NCBI RefSeq assembly: GCF_007745175.1 | Contig: NZ_CP036271.1 | Span: 2,314,154-2,378,153, forward strand | Length of the DNA stretch: 64,000 bases | Reading direction: 5' to 3' | From: Caulifigura coniformis | GTDB lineage: Bacteria; Planctomycetota; Planctomycetia; Planctomycetales; Planctomycetaceae | Shown here: positions 1-8,161 of the stretch, piece by piece | How the letters are laid out: every line of letters begins with the position of its first letter | Numbering within the stretch: the first letter of the stretch is position 1 | The notes under the pieces: model-generated | The model's input: only the letters and a program-made list of their open reading frames with translations | The model's database searches: none | What the model was told of the DNA's origin: nothing | Program-made: the position numbers and the translations under genes

Positions 1-6
1 GGGGGG

Positions 7-100
7 ACGCTGGCAACGTTTGCGGCTTCCAAGGAACTCCGTGTGAACATTGGAGAACCAGTGGTTCATCCGACCGGCGGCTAGCGCCTTGCCGCTCACT
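7..100. repeat. Dispersed intergenic repeat, copy 1
   Basis: The core reads CGACCGGCGGCTAGCGCC at 71-88 followed by TTGCCGCTCACT. A second copy, CGACCGGCGGCTAGTGCC plus GACCGCTCACT, lies at 3117-3145. Both are preceded by a GCTGGCARCGTT block (7-20 and 3103-3116), which is separated from the core by about 50 bp here and is adjacent in copy 2. No gene is visible in 1-197. Confidence 0.6.
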
Positions 101-120
101 TGAGGAAGCTGCCTTGGCTC

Positions 121-195
121 CTCATCCGGCCTTCGGCCACCTTCTCCCCGCTGGTGGGGTTTGAGAGAGAGGGGGAGTCGAGGGCGGGGAGAAGG
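121..195. repeat. Palindromic REP-like intergenic repeat, copy 1
   Basis: CTCATCCGGCCTTCGGCCAC is followed by the arm CCTTCTCCCCGC (140-151), and the inverted arm GCGGGGAGAAGG lies at 184-195. A near-identical left half with the same two arms recurs at 8073-8148. It sits just past the stop of the leftward gene at 198 and could act as a 3' RNA structure. Confidence 0.6.
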
Positions 196-197
196 AT

Positions 198-1139
198 TTA
201 GTCGCTGGTGACGATGTCGAAGTGGTGGTGGGGGCGGGTGGATTTCTTTGTCGTGAGGGCAGGGCGGGACTGCCATTGCTTGAGGAGGGCGTTGGCGCGT
301 TCGGCGTTCCATTGGCCGGCGTGGGCGTGCAGGAGATAGCGGAGCCGGAGCGGCTCAGCTTTCCGGACGATGAGCGAACCGGCGTGGCAGACCGAAGGGC
401 TCATCCAGCCGTCGTTTCGCACGTGCCAGGTGGAGGGCGTTCGTGGATTCTGTGGATGGTCGAAGAGGGTGATTCCTTCGGGGATCGCCTCTCTCCAGCC
501 GTCGGCGAGCCGACGGGGCATCGGGCCGGAGTAGTCCATCCATTCGGCCGGCTGGTCGAAAAGGTTTTTCTCTCCTGTCGCTCCGGTACTGCTGGTCAGT
601 TTTCCTTCGCCGAACGCGGCCGAGATGCTGCGGGCGACACGGACGGCGAAGAAGCCGAAGTTGGTTTTCTGGAACTCGAGTTCCTCGGCCCGCGGGGTGA
701 ACCGCGAGGTGAGTTCGATGGTGTATTCGCCGTCGGTGAGGGGGTGGATTTCGATGACGAGGTCGTGTTCGAGGAGCAACTGGGGATCGTGGCCATCGAA
801 CCATCCGAGCTTCACGGCCGCGCGGGCGTAGTCGTCGTGATCTTCAAGGGCGACCCACTGGAGCTGGCGGATGAAGGCGGGGGAATTGTTGGCCCAGAAA
901 TTGATTCCGAGAACCTTGTTGTGGGCGAACCAGGCGGAGTCGTGATGGTCGTGATCGGGCGCGCCGGGGTGCCCCATGCGCGTGAGTGATTCTCCCGACA
1001 CGGGCCCGTTCACTGGGAAGAGGAAGGGACGTTTCCAACGGTCGCTGAAATTCCAGGCGGCGACCTCGCGTCCCTCGATGCGAAAGCTGAAGCGGTCATC
1101 CGGAAGCGGGAGGACTTCGCAGCGGGTGATCCCGGGCAT
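198..1139 (-). CDS. DUF6807 / PmoA-like family protein
   Basis: A 313-residue protein resembling the DUF6807 family (often labelled methane oxygenase PmoA), abundant in planctomycetes and usually linked to carbohydrate or methyl-ester catabolism; its reaction is not established. The segment HPGAPDHDHHDSAWFAHN and the late HDHP-type and VCHAGSL segments look like the conserved His-rich core. The start is the ATG at 1139 (MPGITRCEV) because GGAG sits 8 nt upstream; the longer reading back to 1271 adds a low-complexity leader. No signal peptide is obvious. It is divergent from the Tat-type gene at 1304. Confidence 0.7.
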   Translation of the reverse strand: MPGITRCEVLPLPDDRFSFRIEGREVAAWNFSDRWKRPFLFPVNGPVSGESLTRMGHPGAPDHDHHDSAWFAHNKVLGINFWANNSPAFIRQLQWVALEDHDDYARAAVKLGWFDGHDPQLLLEHDLVIEIHPLTDGEYTIELTSRFTPRAEELEFQKTNFGFFAVRVARSISAAFGEGKLTSSTGATGEKNLFDQPAEWMDYSGPMPRRLADGWREAIPEGITLFDHPQNPRTPSTWHVRNDGWMSPSVCHAGSLIVRKAEPLRLRYLLHAHAGQWNAERANALLKQWQSRPALTTKKSTRPHHHFDIVTSD

Positions 1140-1303
1140 CACTGGTTCTCCGGTGAGTGAAGAGAGATGCTGCAGTTTAATGGCCGGTGGGTTGGGGGTC
1201 TTGTGGTGAAAGCGGAGGCGCACGTGGTGATGAATTGGAATCGCTGGCCACGTTTGACCGGAGGCGAACACCTTCCGCTCACACCTGCGGGGAGGAAACT
1301 CTT

Positions 1304-2104
1304 ATGACTCGTTCGATGACGCGTCGTGATGCGTGCCGCTTGATGGCTGTGACGCCGGCGATCCTGTCGCTCGGCGTCGACGTCGTGTGCGGCGCGGAGG
1401 GGGCACATCCGCTCGATGCAGCGACTCTGAAGGAGATTCGCGACGCGGCGGAGTCGGCGATCGAATCGGCTAACCGGCAGCTGGCGGCAGACCCGTCGGG
1501 CGTTGCGGCGCTCTCCAAGCGCGGGGACGCCCTGTTCACTCTCGGGCGGTTTGAAGAGGCGGTTCATGATTACGACGCGATGCTGAAGGCCGATCCTTCG
1601 CTCGATGCGTCACACTGGCGTCGCGGGATCGCCTGCTTCTATGCAGGGCGGGCGGAGGAGGGGGCGAAACAGTTCGAGCGCTATCACTCGTTCGACAACG
1701 TCGATCGGGAGAACGGCATCTGGCGGTTCCTGTGCCAGACGAAGTCGGTCGGCCTGGAGAAGGCCCGCGAGTCGCTGCTGAAGTATGAAAAGGATGATCG
1801 GGAGCCGTTCCCCGCCGTGTTCAAGCTGTTCGCGGGGACGATCACCGAACAGGAGATTCTGGAGGGGATCGCGGCGGCAAAGATTTCCGAAGCCGAGCGC
1901 CAGAGCCGGCTGTTCTACGCCGACCTGTACATCGGGCTGAACCATGCGGTTCAGGATCGGCCAGTGGAAGCGCAGGGGGCCCTCGCGCGGGCGACGAAGA
2001 ACGCGTGGCCACGAACGGCGGGATATGGTCCGCGGTGGATGTGGCATGTGGGGCGGGTGCACTGGGAGCTGCTGGAGGCGGAGCGGCAACGGCGTCCGTC
2101 GTAG
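1304..2104 (+). CDS. Secreted TPR-repeat protein with Tat-like signal
   Basis: 266 residues. The N-terminus MTRSMTRRDACRLMAV followed by a hydrophobic stretch ending at CGA looks like a twin-arginine signal (RRD), so the protein should be exported folded. Residues about 55-130 carry tetratricopeptide-like helices (GDALFTLGRFEEAVHDYDAML, then a second unit). The C-terminal half has helical segments typical of planctomycete TPR proteins of unknown role. ATG 1304 was chosen because GGAGGAAA ends 5 nt upstream, which excludes the longer reading from 1187. Partners are unknown. Confidence 0.7.
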   Translation: MTRSMTRRDACRLMAVTPAILSLGVDVVCGAEGAHPLDAATLKEIRDAAESAIESANRQLAADPSGVAALSKRGDALFTLGRFEEAVHDYDAMLKADPSLDASHWRRGIACFYAGRAEEGAKQFERYHSFDNVDRENGIWRFLCQTKSVGLEKARESLLKYEKDDREPFPAVFKLFAGTITEQEILEGIAAAKISEAERQSRLFYADLYIGLNHAVQDRPVEAQGALARATKNAWPRTAGYGPRWMWHVGRVHWELLEAERQRRPS

Positions 2105-2203
2105 GCTGCGGCCGCTGGACTCGTTACAGGCGCGGGGCGTCGTTCTCGTGGAGATCGGGAATTGCCATACTGGCGGAGTGCTGTTTGAACCCGGAGCAAT
2201 CTG

Positions 2204-3079
2204 ATGTCGATTTCAACACGTCGGACCTGGCTGCAATCGACCCTGGCCGCGGGCGCGCTGGCCGCGACGCCGGCCGTTCATGGGGAAGTTCCCGGTGCCC
2301 GGAAGGGGCGCATCCGGCAGTCGCTGGTGAACTGGTGCTACGAGAAACACTTTCCGTCGCTCGACGCCTTCTGCCAGGCGGCAGTCGATCTTGGCTGCGT
2401 GAGCATTGAACTGATCGACCCGAAACACTGGCCGACGCTCAAGAAGCATGGGCTGACGTGCGCGATCGCGGGGAGCCACGGATTCAAAGTGGGATTCAAC
2501 AACCGGGGCGAATGGGATGAGTGCATCCAGAAGCTGAGGTCGCGGATCGACGAGTGCGTGGCGTTCGGCGTCGACCGGGTAATCACGTTCACCGGGATGG
2601 CGAACGGGATCTCGAAGGAGGTGGGGGCGGACAACTGCGTCGAGGGGCTCAAGAAGATCGTGGGCTACGCGGAAGAGAAGAAAGTGACGCTGTGCCTGGA
2701 GCACCTGAATTCGCGCGATGATTCGCACCCGATGAAGGGACACCCGGGTTACCAGGGGGACCACTGCGACTGGTGCATTGATGTGCTGAAGCGGGTGGGC
2801 TCGCCGCGGCTGAAGCTGCTGTTCGACATCTACCATGTGCAGATCATGGACGGGGACGTCATCCGGCGTCTGAAGCAGCACAAGGAATACCTGGGGCATA
2901 TCCACACGGCGGGTAACCCCGGGCGCGGGGAACTCGATGAGAACCAGGAGATCAACTATCCGGCGGTGATGAAGACGCTCATCGACATCGGTTACGACGG
3001 GTTCGTCGGGCAGGAGTTCATTCCGACGCGGGATGCGCTGGCGGGGCTGAAGCAGGCGGTGGCGGCGTGTGATGTGTGA
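2204..3079 (+). CDS. Hydroxypyruvate-isomerase-like TIM-barrel sugar isomerase/epimerase
   Basis: 291 residues. The N-terminus has a Tat-type signal (STRRTWLQSTLAAGALAATP), as is common for this family in planctomycetes. The rest is an AP-endonuclease-2/xylose-isomerase-like TIM barrel. Candidate metal ligands are the Glu in CLEHLNS, the Asp in LLFDIYH, the His in GHIHTAG and the Glu in GQEF. Family knowledge points to hydroxypyruvate isomerase or a related keto-sugar epimerase; the true substrate is open. GGAG precedes the ATG at 2204. It converges on the GH62-like gene. Confidence 0.75.
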   Translation: MSISTRRTWLQSTLAAGALAATPAVHGEVPGARKGRIRQSLVNWCYEKHFPSLDAFCQAAVDLGCVSIELIDPKHWPTLKKHGLTCAIAGSHGFKVGFNNRGEWDECIQKLRSRIDECVAFGVDRVITFTGMANGISKEVGADNCVEGLKKIVGYAEEKKVTLCLEHLNSRDDSHPMKGHPGYQGDHCDWCIDVLKRVGSPRLKLLFDIYHVQIMDGDVIRRLKQHKEYLGHIHTAGNPGRGELDENQEINYPAVMKTLIDIGYDGFVGQEFIPTRDALAGLKQAVAACDV

Positions 3080-3102
3080 GGGCGCCTGGAACCGAAGGTT
3101 GG

Positions 3103-3145
3103 GCGCTGGCAGCGTTCGACCGGCGGCTAGTGCCGACCGCTCACT
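3103..3145. repeat. Dispersed intergenic repeat, copy 2
   Basis: GCGCTGGCAGCGTT directly followed by CGACCGGCGGCTAGTGCC and GACCGCTCACT. It is the compact version of the repeat at 7-100 and lies between two convergent genes. Confidence 0.6.
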
Positions 3146-3162
3146 GGCCGGCCTCGCCGGGG

Positions 3163-4170
3163 TTATTCAGGTGTCAGCAGGCCGAGTTTCCAGAGGATCT
3201 CGCCGTAGGGGCGGCCCCGGCGGTCTTCGTCGCTGACGCCCTGGTAGAGGAACTCGAATTTCGCGGTGTCGACTTCGAGTTTCTCGTCGACACCGGCACG
3301 GAGGAGTTCGCCGTGGCTGATGGAGGTGGTCCAGCCGGCGTCGCCGCCGACGTTCTTGAAAGAGGCGAAAGGTTTGTCGGGAGTGTCGGCCAGCGGCTTC
3401 CAGTCACCATCGAGCCGGTCGGCCAGGTAGGCCTTGTAGTAGCGACGGCCTTTTTCGCCGATGGCTTCGATGACGGTAAGGTAGTGCGGCGAGCCTTTGA
3501 GGCGGTAAGTGTGGCTGGCTTCGAAGATGTCGCCTTTCAGGACGACCTGCGGCTGGCTCCAGCCCTGGGGGAAGCGGCCGATGGCGGTGTCGCAGCGCCA
3601 CATGCGGCCGTCGTTGGACGTGAAGAAGAGGTGGGCGCGGGCGTCATCGCAGATGACCCAGAAGTCGATCCAGCTGCTGACATGTTTCGGCTTCGCGTCG
3701 AAGAGGAGCCGCGGCGGGGACCAGCCTTCGGGATCATCGAGCGTGTCCGAGATCGAGACGACGGGAAGGAGGACCTTCGGGTCTTCGGCATCCTGGATCT
3801 GGTAGACCATGCACCATTGTTTCGTCGGCGTGAAATAGAAGACCTGCGGGGCGCAGAAGTAGCCGGGACAGGTGGGAAGGATGTGCCGCTCGGCGGCGTC
3901 AGCATCTTTCCAGTCGACGAAGTTCAGGTACTCGATCTGGTGTGTTCGCGTCCGGCTTCGAATCGTGCAGAACAGGTGCCATTTGCCGTCGTGCCGGACG
4001 ACGGTGGGATCCTTGATGCTGATGCAGGGATCGTCGGTGCGCTCGACCGGCCTGACGAGCGGCGGGCTCGACTTCCAGCGAAAGTCGCCCTGCAGCAGAT
4101 GTTCGACAGGGTCGTCCGCGTACGCGAGTGTCGCGGTGAGAAACAACAACACCAGTCCGATGAGCCGCAT
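3163..4170 (-). CDS. GH62-like non-reducing-end alpha-L-arabinofuranosidase
   Basis: 335 residues with a cleavable signal peptide (MRLIGLVLLFLTATLAYA). The body is a five-bladed propeller-type glycosidase resembling GH62. Visible hallmarks are KDPTVVRHDGKWHLF (candidate catalytic base Asp), WIDFWVICDD, LFFTSNDGRMWR and DIFEASHTYRL, whose Glu fits the acid residue in the GH62 FEA motif. The predicted role is removal of arabinose side chains from arabinoxylan or arabinan in the periplasm. It is a single-gene unit, with an OprO/P-like porin gene next in the same direction. Confidence 0.75.
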   Translation of the reverse strand: MRLIGLVLLFLTATLAYADDPVEHLLQGDFRWKSSPPLVRPVERTDDPCISIKDPTVVRHDGKWHLFCTIRSRTRTHQIEYLNFVDWKDADAAERHILPTCPGYFCAPQVFYFTPTKQWCMVYQIQDAEDPKVLLPVVSISDTLDDPEGWSPPRLLFDAKPKHVSSWIDFWVICDDARAHLFFTSNDGRMWRCDTAIGRFPQGWSQPQVVLKGDIFEASHTYRLKGSPHYLTVIEAIGEKGRRYYKAYLADRLDGDWKPLADTPDKPFASFKNVGGDAGWTTSISHGELLRAGVDEKLEVDTAKFEFLYQGVSDEDRRGRPYGEILWKLGLLTPE

Positions 4171-4282
4171 GTCCGTCTCCGAGCGTTGAGACCGAGGGAG
4201 AGTTATGGTCGGCGGCGGGGGTCGGAATGTCTATCGCGCGAGCAGGGGGAGTCGAGCGCAGGAAGACGGGTTGGAGGCGAGC

Positions 4283-5632
4283 CTAGAAATCGACGGCGAG
4301 GCGTGAGGCGTAGATGTCGGCTTCGTTGAGGCCGACGGGCGCGCGGTCGGTCCAGGCGTGGATGTAGTTGAACTGCAGGCGGGTGTGGCGGTTCAGAAAC
4401 CAGTTCACGCCAAGCGTGAGGTCGTTGATCGTGCCGCCTTCAATCGGCCCATCTTCGAGGTCGAGCAAGGAGAATCGCGCGGCCAGTTCCCAGGCGCCGC
4501 AGCCTCCTTCACTGACAGGGCATTTCGGATCGAGTCGCTTGAAGTGGCCGAACTCGCGGTTGTAGCCGTGGCTTTCTCCGGTGAGGCAGTAAATTGCCTG
4601 GGCGTAGGCTCCGCGGAAGGTGGCCGAGTCGCCGGCCTCGAGTTCGACGACGCTGGCGACGAGTTCGCCCTGGACCAGAAGTGGCCCCCGCACCGCAGCG
4701 AGTTCGAGGCCGAAGGCATTGGAGGTGGCGTCATCCAAGAAGCCGGTGTCGACAAATGACGGCATGACCGCGATCGATGCTCCCAGCCCCCGCTGCAGGC
4801 CGGTGTATTCGGGGACGGACCTGTAGCGCAGCCCCTCATCGGCCGGATGCAGGTAGGCGTAGTCGGCGCCGACGTGGACGAGCGTTTCGGCGGATTCGTC
4901 TTCCCAGAGAATGGCGGTGGATCGCGCCGCGGCGCCGAAGCCACTCTCGTTGATGGAGTTTCCGTACGGATCGGTGGTATAGCCGAAGACAGCGCCGTGC
5001 CAGGTCACCGACTCGTCTTCGTTGTGGTTGCGGAAGCCGAGGCCCGTCTGTCGAAAGGGCGAAAGCGCAAAGGAGAGCGACCGCTCGAGGAAGAGGAGTT
5101 CACTGGCAGGGGTCTGCGCGTCCATGCCGAAGGGCTGGCGCGACTCGCCGAGGCGGATCGTTCCGATGCCAGGAAGGTCGCGGTACTCGACGTAGGCGTC
5201 GCGAAAGGACGGGCGTCCGCTGAGAGCGAAGTCGGGAACGAGGCGAAAGAAGAGGTGCTCCGTGATGAATCCATCGACGCCAATGCGGGCGCGGCGGAAG
5301 CCGAGACTGTTGTCGACGTCTCCATAGAGGTCGATGTTCGCCTGATCCTGGGCGACGACGCCTCCATCGATGTGCAGCATCCCGTTCAGTTCGATGTTCG
5401 GATACTTCGTCGCTTTCGGAACGGCGACAGCCGAAGGCTTTGTCTTCTTGTCATCGAGCAGAGTCCGCAGTTCGCGCACCTGCTCCTCGAGGGAGGCGAT
5501 GCGTTCATCAGCCGTGACCGGCTCGATCGCGGCCGAGGGGGGCGCTGCGCCGGGGTCCGTGAGCGTCTGTGCCGCGGCCGACGAACCGATGAGCAGTCCC
5601 GCGATCACTGGCAGTATCGCGATCCTGATCAA
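4283..5632 (-). CDS. OprO/OprP-type porin
   Basis: 449 residues. A signal peptide (AGLLIGSSAAAQ) is followed by a short coiled coil (DERIASLEEQVRELRTLLDD), which in related porins trimerises or contacts peptidoglycan. A long alternating beta-strand region ends in a C-terminal strand with terminal Phe (RLAVDF), the outer-membrane insertion signature. FRRARIGVDGFI and GTIRLGESRQPFGM are typical of phosphate-selective porin O/P family members. Phosphate selectivity is not proven for planctomycete members. The neighbour at 5670 is another outer-membrane barrel. Confidence 0.8.
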   Translation of the reverse strand: MIRIAILPVIAGLLIGSSAAAQTLTDPGAAPPSAAIEPVTADERIASLEEQVRELRTLLDDKKTKPSAVAVPKATKYPNIELNGMLHIDGGVVAQDQANIDLYGDVDNSLGFRRARIGVDGFITEHLFFRLVPDFALSGRPSFRDAYVEYRDLPGIGTIRLGESRQPFGMDAQTPASELLFLERSLSFALSPFRQTGLGFRNHNEDESVTWHGAVFGYTTDPYGNSINESGFGAAARSTAILWEDESAETLVHVGADYAYLHPADEGLRYRSVPEYTGLQRGLGASIAVMPSFVDTGFLDDATSNAFGLELAAVRGPLLVQGELVASVVELEAGDSATFRGAYAQAIYCLTGESHGYNREFGHFKRLDPKCPVSEGGCGAWELAARFSLLDLEDGPIEGGTINDLTLGVNWFLNRHTRLQFNYIHAWTDRAPVGLNEADIYASRLAVDF

Positions 5633-5669
5633 ATCGCACGCATCCTTTCATCTCGCGACGTGCGGGCGA

Positions 5670-6758
5670 TCAGAACCTCACGCCGAACTGGAGGCCGACC
5701 GTCTTGTCGAGATCGATCTCCTGGTCGAAGCGGGTGAAGGTGACCTGCCGGCCGAAGATCAGACCGCCTTCGGCGAACCAGTTGAAGCCTTCGTCGACGC
5801 GCTGTTCGAAGCCGACCATCGCACGATAGTCGCGGTAGGCGAACTGGTCCGGGCGGCCGTCGTCGCGCTGGATGTTCCATGCGCCGCCGCCGAACTCACC
5901 GACGACATAGACCCAGCGTTCGGTGTCGCCCATCTTGAGATAGCGCCACGAGACCTTGGGCCTGGGGAACCAGAGTTCAGCGTTGAAATGGTCGTTGGGG
6001 ATATACGACAGGCCGACGAGCGGGAGGATGTTGACGTCGGGGCGGTCGAGATAGAGGACGCCGGCGCCGAGCTTGAGGGTGTCGGAGTACTTGTAGAAGG
6101 CCAGGATGCGCGCCGGGATGCGGAACAGGTCGCCGCCGCTTCCCTGGAAGTCGGTGAAGACGCCGGGGGAGATGCCGGCTGCGAGGATCCAGTCATCGTT
6201 GAGGGGGATGCCGCCGGTCAGCTCGACGGAGAGGTCGTAGGTCTGATCGGGGACATTGTTGATCGAGGTCGAGCCGAAGAAGTGGCTGCCGAACTGGGGG
6301 CTGATCGTGACTCCCGGGATGCCGGTCTTGAAGATGCCGGTGGCGACGAGGTCGGTGATGCCGAGGCCGTCGGGGCTGTCGTGGAGGACGCCGGCATTGA
6401 GGCGGAGCTGGTCGAAGGTGATCCAGCCGGTGTCTTCTTCCGGGACGAGCGGGGCGGTCTGGGGGGCGTAGGAACGCTGAGGGGCGACCGTGCCCGGCTG
6501 ATTGGACGGGAGCCGCTGATCCGACGGAAACTGCGGGGGCCGCTCGTAGGGATCGTTCTCGAGGGGGTACTGGGCGATCCGGGGGGGGAAGGCGGGGCCT
6601 TCGATCGGGGGATCGGCTTCGGTTTCAGCCTGGACGAGGCGGGTCGGACCGGAGGAACCGGGGGACGCGGAGTGACCGGCCGAAGGCTGCGCAGCGGCGA
6701 TCGACGTCGCGAATGCGGCGCAGAGGGCGGGCAGGGCAGCGTGCGTCGAGCGTCGCAT
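5670..6758 (-). CDS. DUF6268-type outer-membrane beta-barrel protein
   Basis: 362 residues with an N-terminal signal (ALCAAFATSIAAAQ), a proline-rich linker of about 80 residues and then amphipathic beta strands ending in GLQFGVRF, a terminal-Phe insertion signal. The strand pattern matches the planctomycete DUF6268 family of unknown function. It is read in the same direction as the OprO/P-like gene, 37 bp upstream of it, so the two may be cotranscribed. Confidence 0.65.
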   Translation of the reverse strand: MRRSTHAALPALCAAFATSIAAAQPSAGHSASPGSSGPTRLVQAETEADPPIEGPAFPPRIAQYPLENDPYERPPQFPSDQRLPSNQPGTVAPQRSYAPQTAPLVPEEDTGWITFDQLRLNAGVLHDSPDGLGITDLVATGIFKTGIPGVTISPQFGSHFFGSTSINNVPDQTYDLSVELTGGIPLNDDWILAAGISPGVFTDFQGSGGDLFRIPARILAFYKYSDTLKLGAGVLYLDRPDVNILPLVGLSYIPNDHFNAELWFPRPKVSWRYLKMGDTERWVYVVGEFGGGAWNIQRDDGRPDQFAYRDYRAMVGFEQRVDEGFNWFAEGGLIFGRQVTFTRFDQEIDLDKTVGLQFGVRF

Positions 6759-6982
6759 GCAGGGTTCCGGCTGGAAAACGGGCGCAGGACGCGCCCGGAA
6801 CAGCGGGAGGTAGCAGAGACGACATGGACCGAGAAGGCCGGCCGGGAGTTCGCAGCCGAAAGCAGCAGCAAGTGCCGGTCGCCAGGTTCGACGGAGAGAG
6901 CAACTGGCTGGCCCGGCAACGCTCGACCGGGGCTTCCTTCGCTTTGCTCAGTGCAGCCACCGGCCAGCTGACCGTGGCATTT

Positions 6983-7003
6983 GTCGACGCTGGCAGCGTC
7001 GAC
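6983..7003 (-). terminator. Perfect hairpin at the thyX stop
   Basis: GTCGACGCTG and CAGCGTCGAC form a perfect 10-bp inverted repeat with a single central base, ending at the last base of the thyX stop codon. There is no U-run, so it may be a structured 3' end rather than a classical intrinsic terminator. The rest of 6759-6982 holds no gene I can support. Confidence 0.45.
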
Positions 7004-7908
7004 TACGAAGCTTCCGCGACGAGGCCAAGGCGGACGAGTTTTTCGCGGCATTCGTCGCGCTCGCGGCTGCGGGCGAGGTCTTTCCAGCTGACGTCCTGGG
7101 CTTCGAGGAACAGTTCCTGGGAGTAGGGCGGGGCCAGCTGTTTCTGTCCGGCGAGGAGTGCGAGTCGCTGGATCACACCGATTTCCAGCTGGGAGAGGGA
7201 CCAGGCTCCGAGGCGGTAGTCTTCGAAAGCTTCCCAGACGACCGGGAAGAGCGGCTGGACGATCTGCCGGCCAATTGCGGTCGCGTATTCGCGGATCTCG
7301 AGTTGGGCATGGGAATCCATGCGCAGGGCGAGAAAGTGCAGCAGGTTGTGGAGATTGATCTTCCAGTAGGCCTCGGTGTAGGTCGAGAGGGGGAGGTCTT
7401 TCCGGGCCTGCTCGCGAGCGACGCCGTCGGCCAGGCGGTCCTGATAGAGCCTGGTGGCCGCGGCCTGAAACTCCTGTTCGGTCGTCGTCAGCTTTTCACC
7501 GAGGGATTCGGGCAGGGCGTCGCCGCTGCCCTGGCGGTTGGTGACGGCCTGGGAGCGCCATTCGCCGGTTTCGGTGGTCTGCATGGCGTCGATCGCGAGC
7601 GAGTAGCGGGTGCTGTACTCGTTGACCGACGCGGTCCGGTGGCGGATCCACTGCCGCCAGCAGTCCATGGGGACGCGGACCAGCAGCTTGATCTCGGCCA
7701 TCTCGAACGGCGTGGTATGGCGGTGCCGGAGGAGGTAGCGGATCAGGGTGCGGTCGTCGGAGACCTTCTTGGTCCCTGCGCCGTAGCTCACGCGGGCGGC
7801 CTGAACAACAGAGGAGTCGTCGCCCATGGCGTCGACCAGGCAGACGAAGCCGTCGTTGAGGACGGGGATCTTTTTCCAGCGGAGATCTTCGAGCAGCGCG
7901 TTGGGCAT
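7003..7908 (-). CDS. thyX: FAD-dependent thymidylate synthase
   Basis: 301 residues from ATG 7908 (MPNALLEDL). It makes dTMP from dUMP with methylenetetrahydrofolate and reduced FAD. The ThyX signature RHRTASVNEYSTRYS is at residues 89-103, slightly longer than the usual RHRxxSxNExSxRY form. LRHRHTTPFEMAEIKLLVRVP upstream is the typical folate/FAD-contacting block. A GTG start at 7947 would add 13 non-conserved residues. Neither start has a strong ribosome-binding site. Confidence 0.93.
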   Translation of the reverse strand: MPNALLEDLRWKKIPVLNDGFVCLVDAMGDDSSVVQAARVSYGAGTKKVSDDRTLIRYLLRHRHTTPFEMAEIKLLVRVPMDCWRQWIRHRTASVNEYSTRYSLAIDAMQTTETGEWRSQAVTNRQGSGDALPESLGEKLTTTEQEFQAAATRLYQDRLADGVAREQARKDLPLSTYTEAYWKINLHNLLHFLALRMDSHAQLEIREYATAIGRQIVQPLFPVVWEAFEDYRLGAWSLSQLEIGVIQRLALLAGQKQLAPPYSQELFLEAQDVSWKDLARSRERDECREKLVRLGLVAEAS

Positions 7909-7977
7909 GGGCGGTCCATCAGTTTTGAGTGGGCGAAGTTTAGCCACGACCCGTCAGGGGAGCGAACGCCCGACAGC

Positions 7978-8148
7978 CTCCCTCTCCCACGATCGTGGCA
8001 ACGCCGCAGGAAAATCCTGGCTGTGGGAGAGGGCCGGGGTGAGGGAATCACCCGGCAGATTCCATCCTGCCCCCTCATCCGGCCTGTCGGCCACCTTCTC
8101 CCCGCTGGAACGTCATCAGTGACAGGGACGTCGAATGCGGGGAGAAGG
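7978..8148. repeat. Clustered palindromic REP-like repeats
   Basis: There are two nested palindromes: CCTCTCCCAC (7981-7990) with GTGGGAGAGG (8023-8032), and CCTTCTCCCCGC (8094-8105) with GCGGGGAGAAGG (8137-8148). The second is preceded by CTCATCCGGCC-TGTCGGCCAC and matches the repeat at 121-195. Such elements are widespread in GC-rich genomes and lie between genes. Confidence 0.6.
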
Positions 8149-8161
8149 ACTGGAGTGGCGA

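Noticed and set aside
3088-3102. GGAACCGAAGGTTGG identical to part of tRNA-Arg
   Set aside because: 15-bp match ends abruptly, lies in a dispersed repeat and has no arm sites or element nearby; treated as chance. It is a caution for the 52799 match, which is longer and in context.
6759-6982. Possible riboswitch before the DUF6268 gene
   Set aside because: A few GC-rich stems are visible on the minus strand, but I could not match any known riboswitch core by eye.
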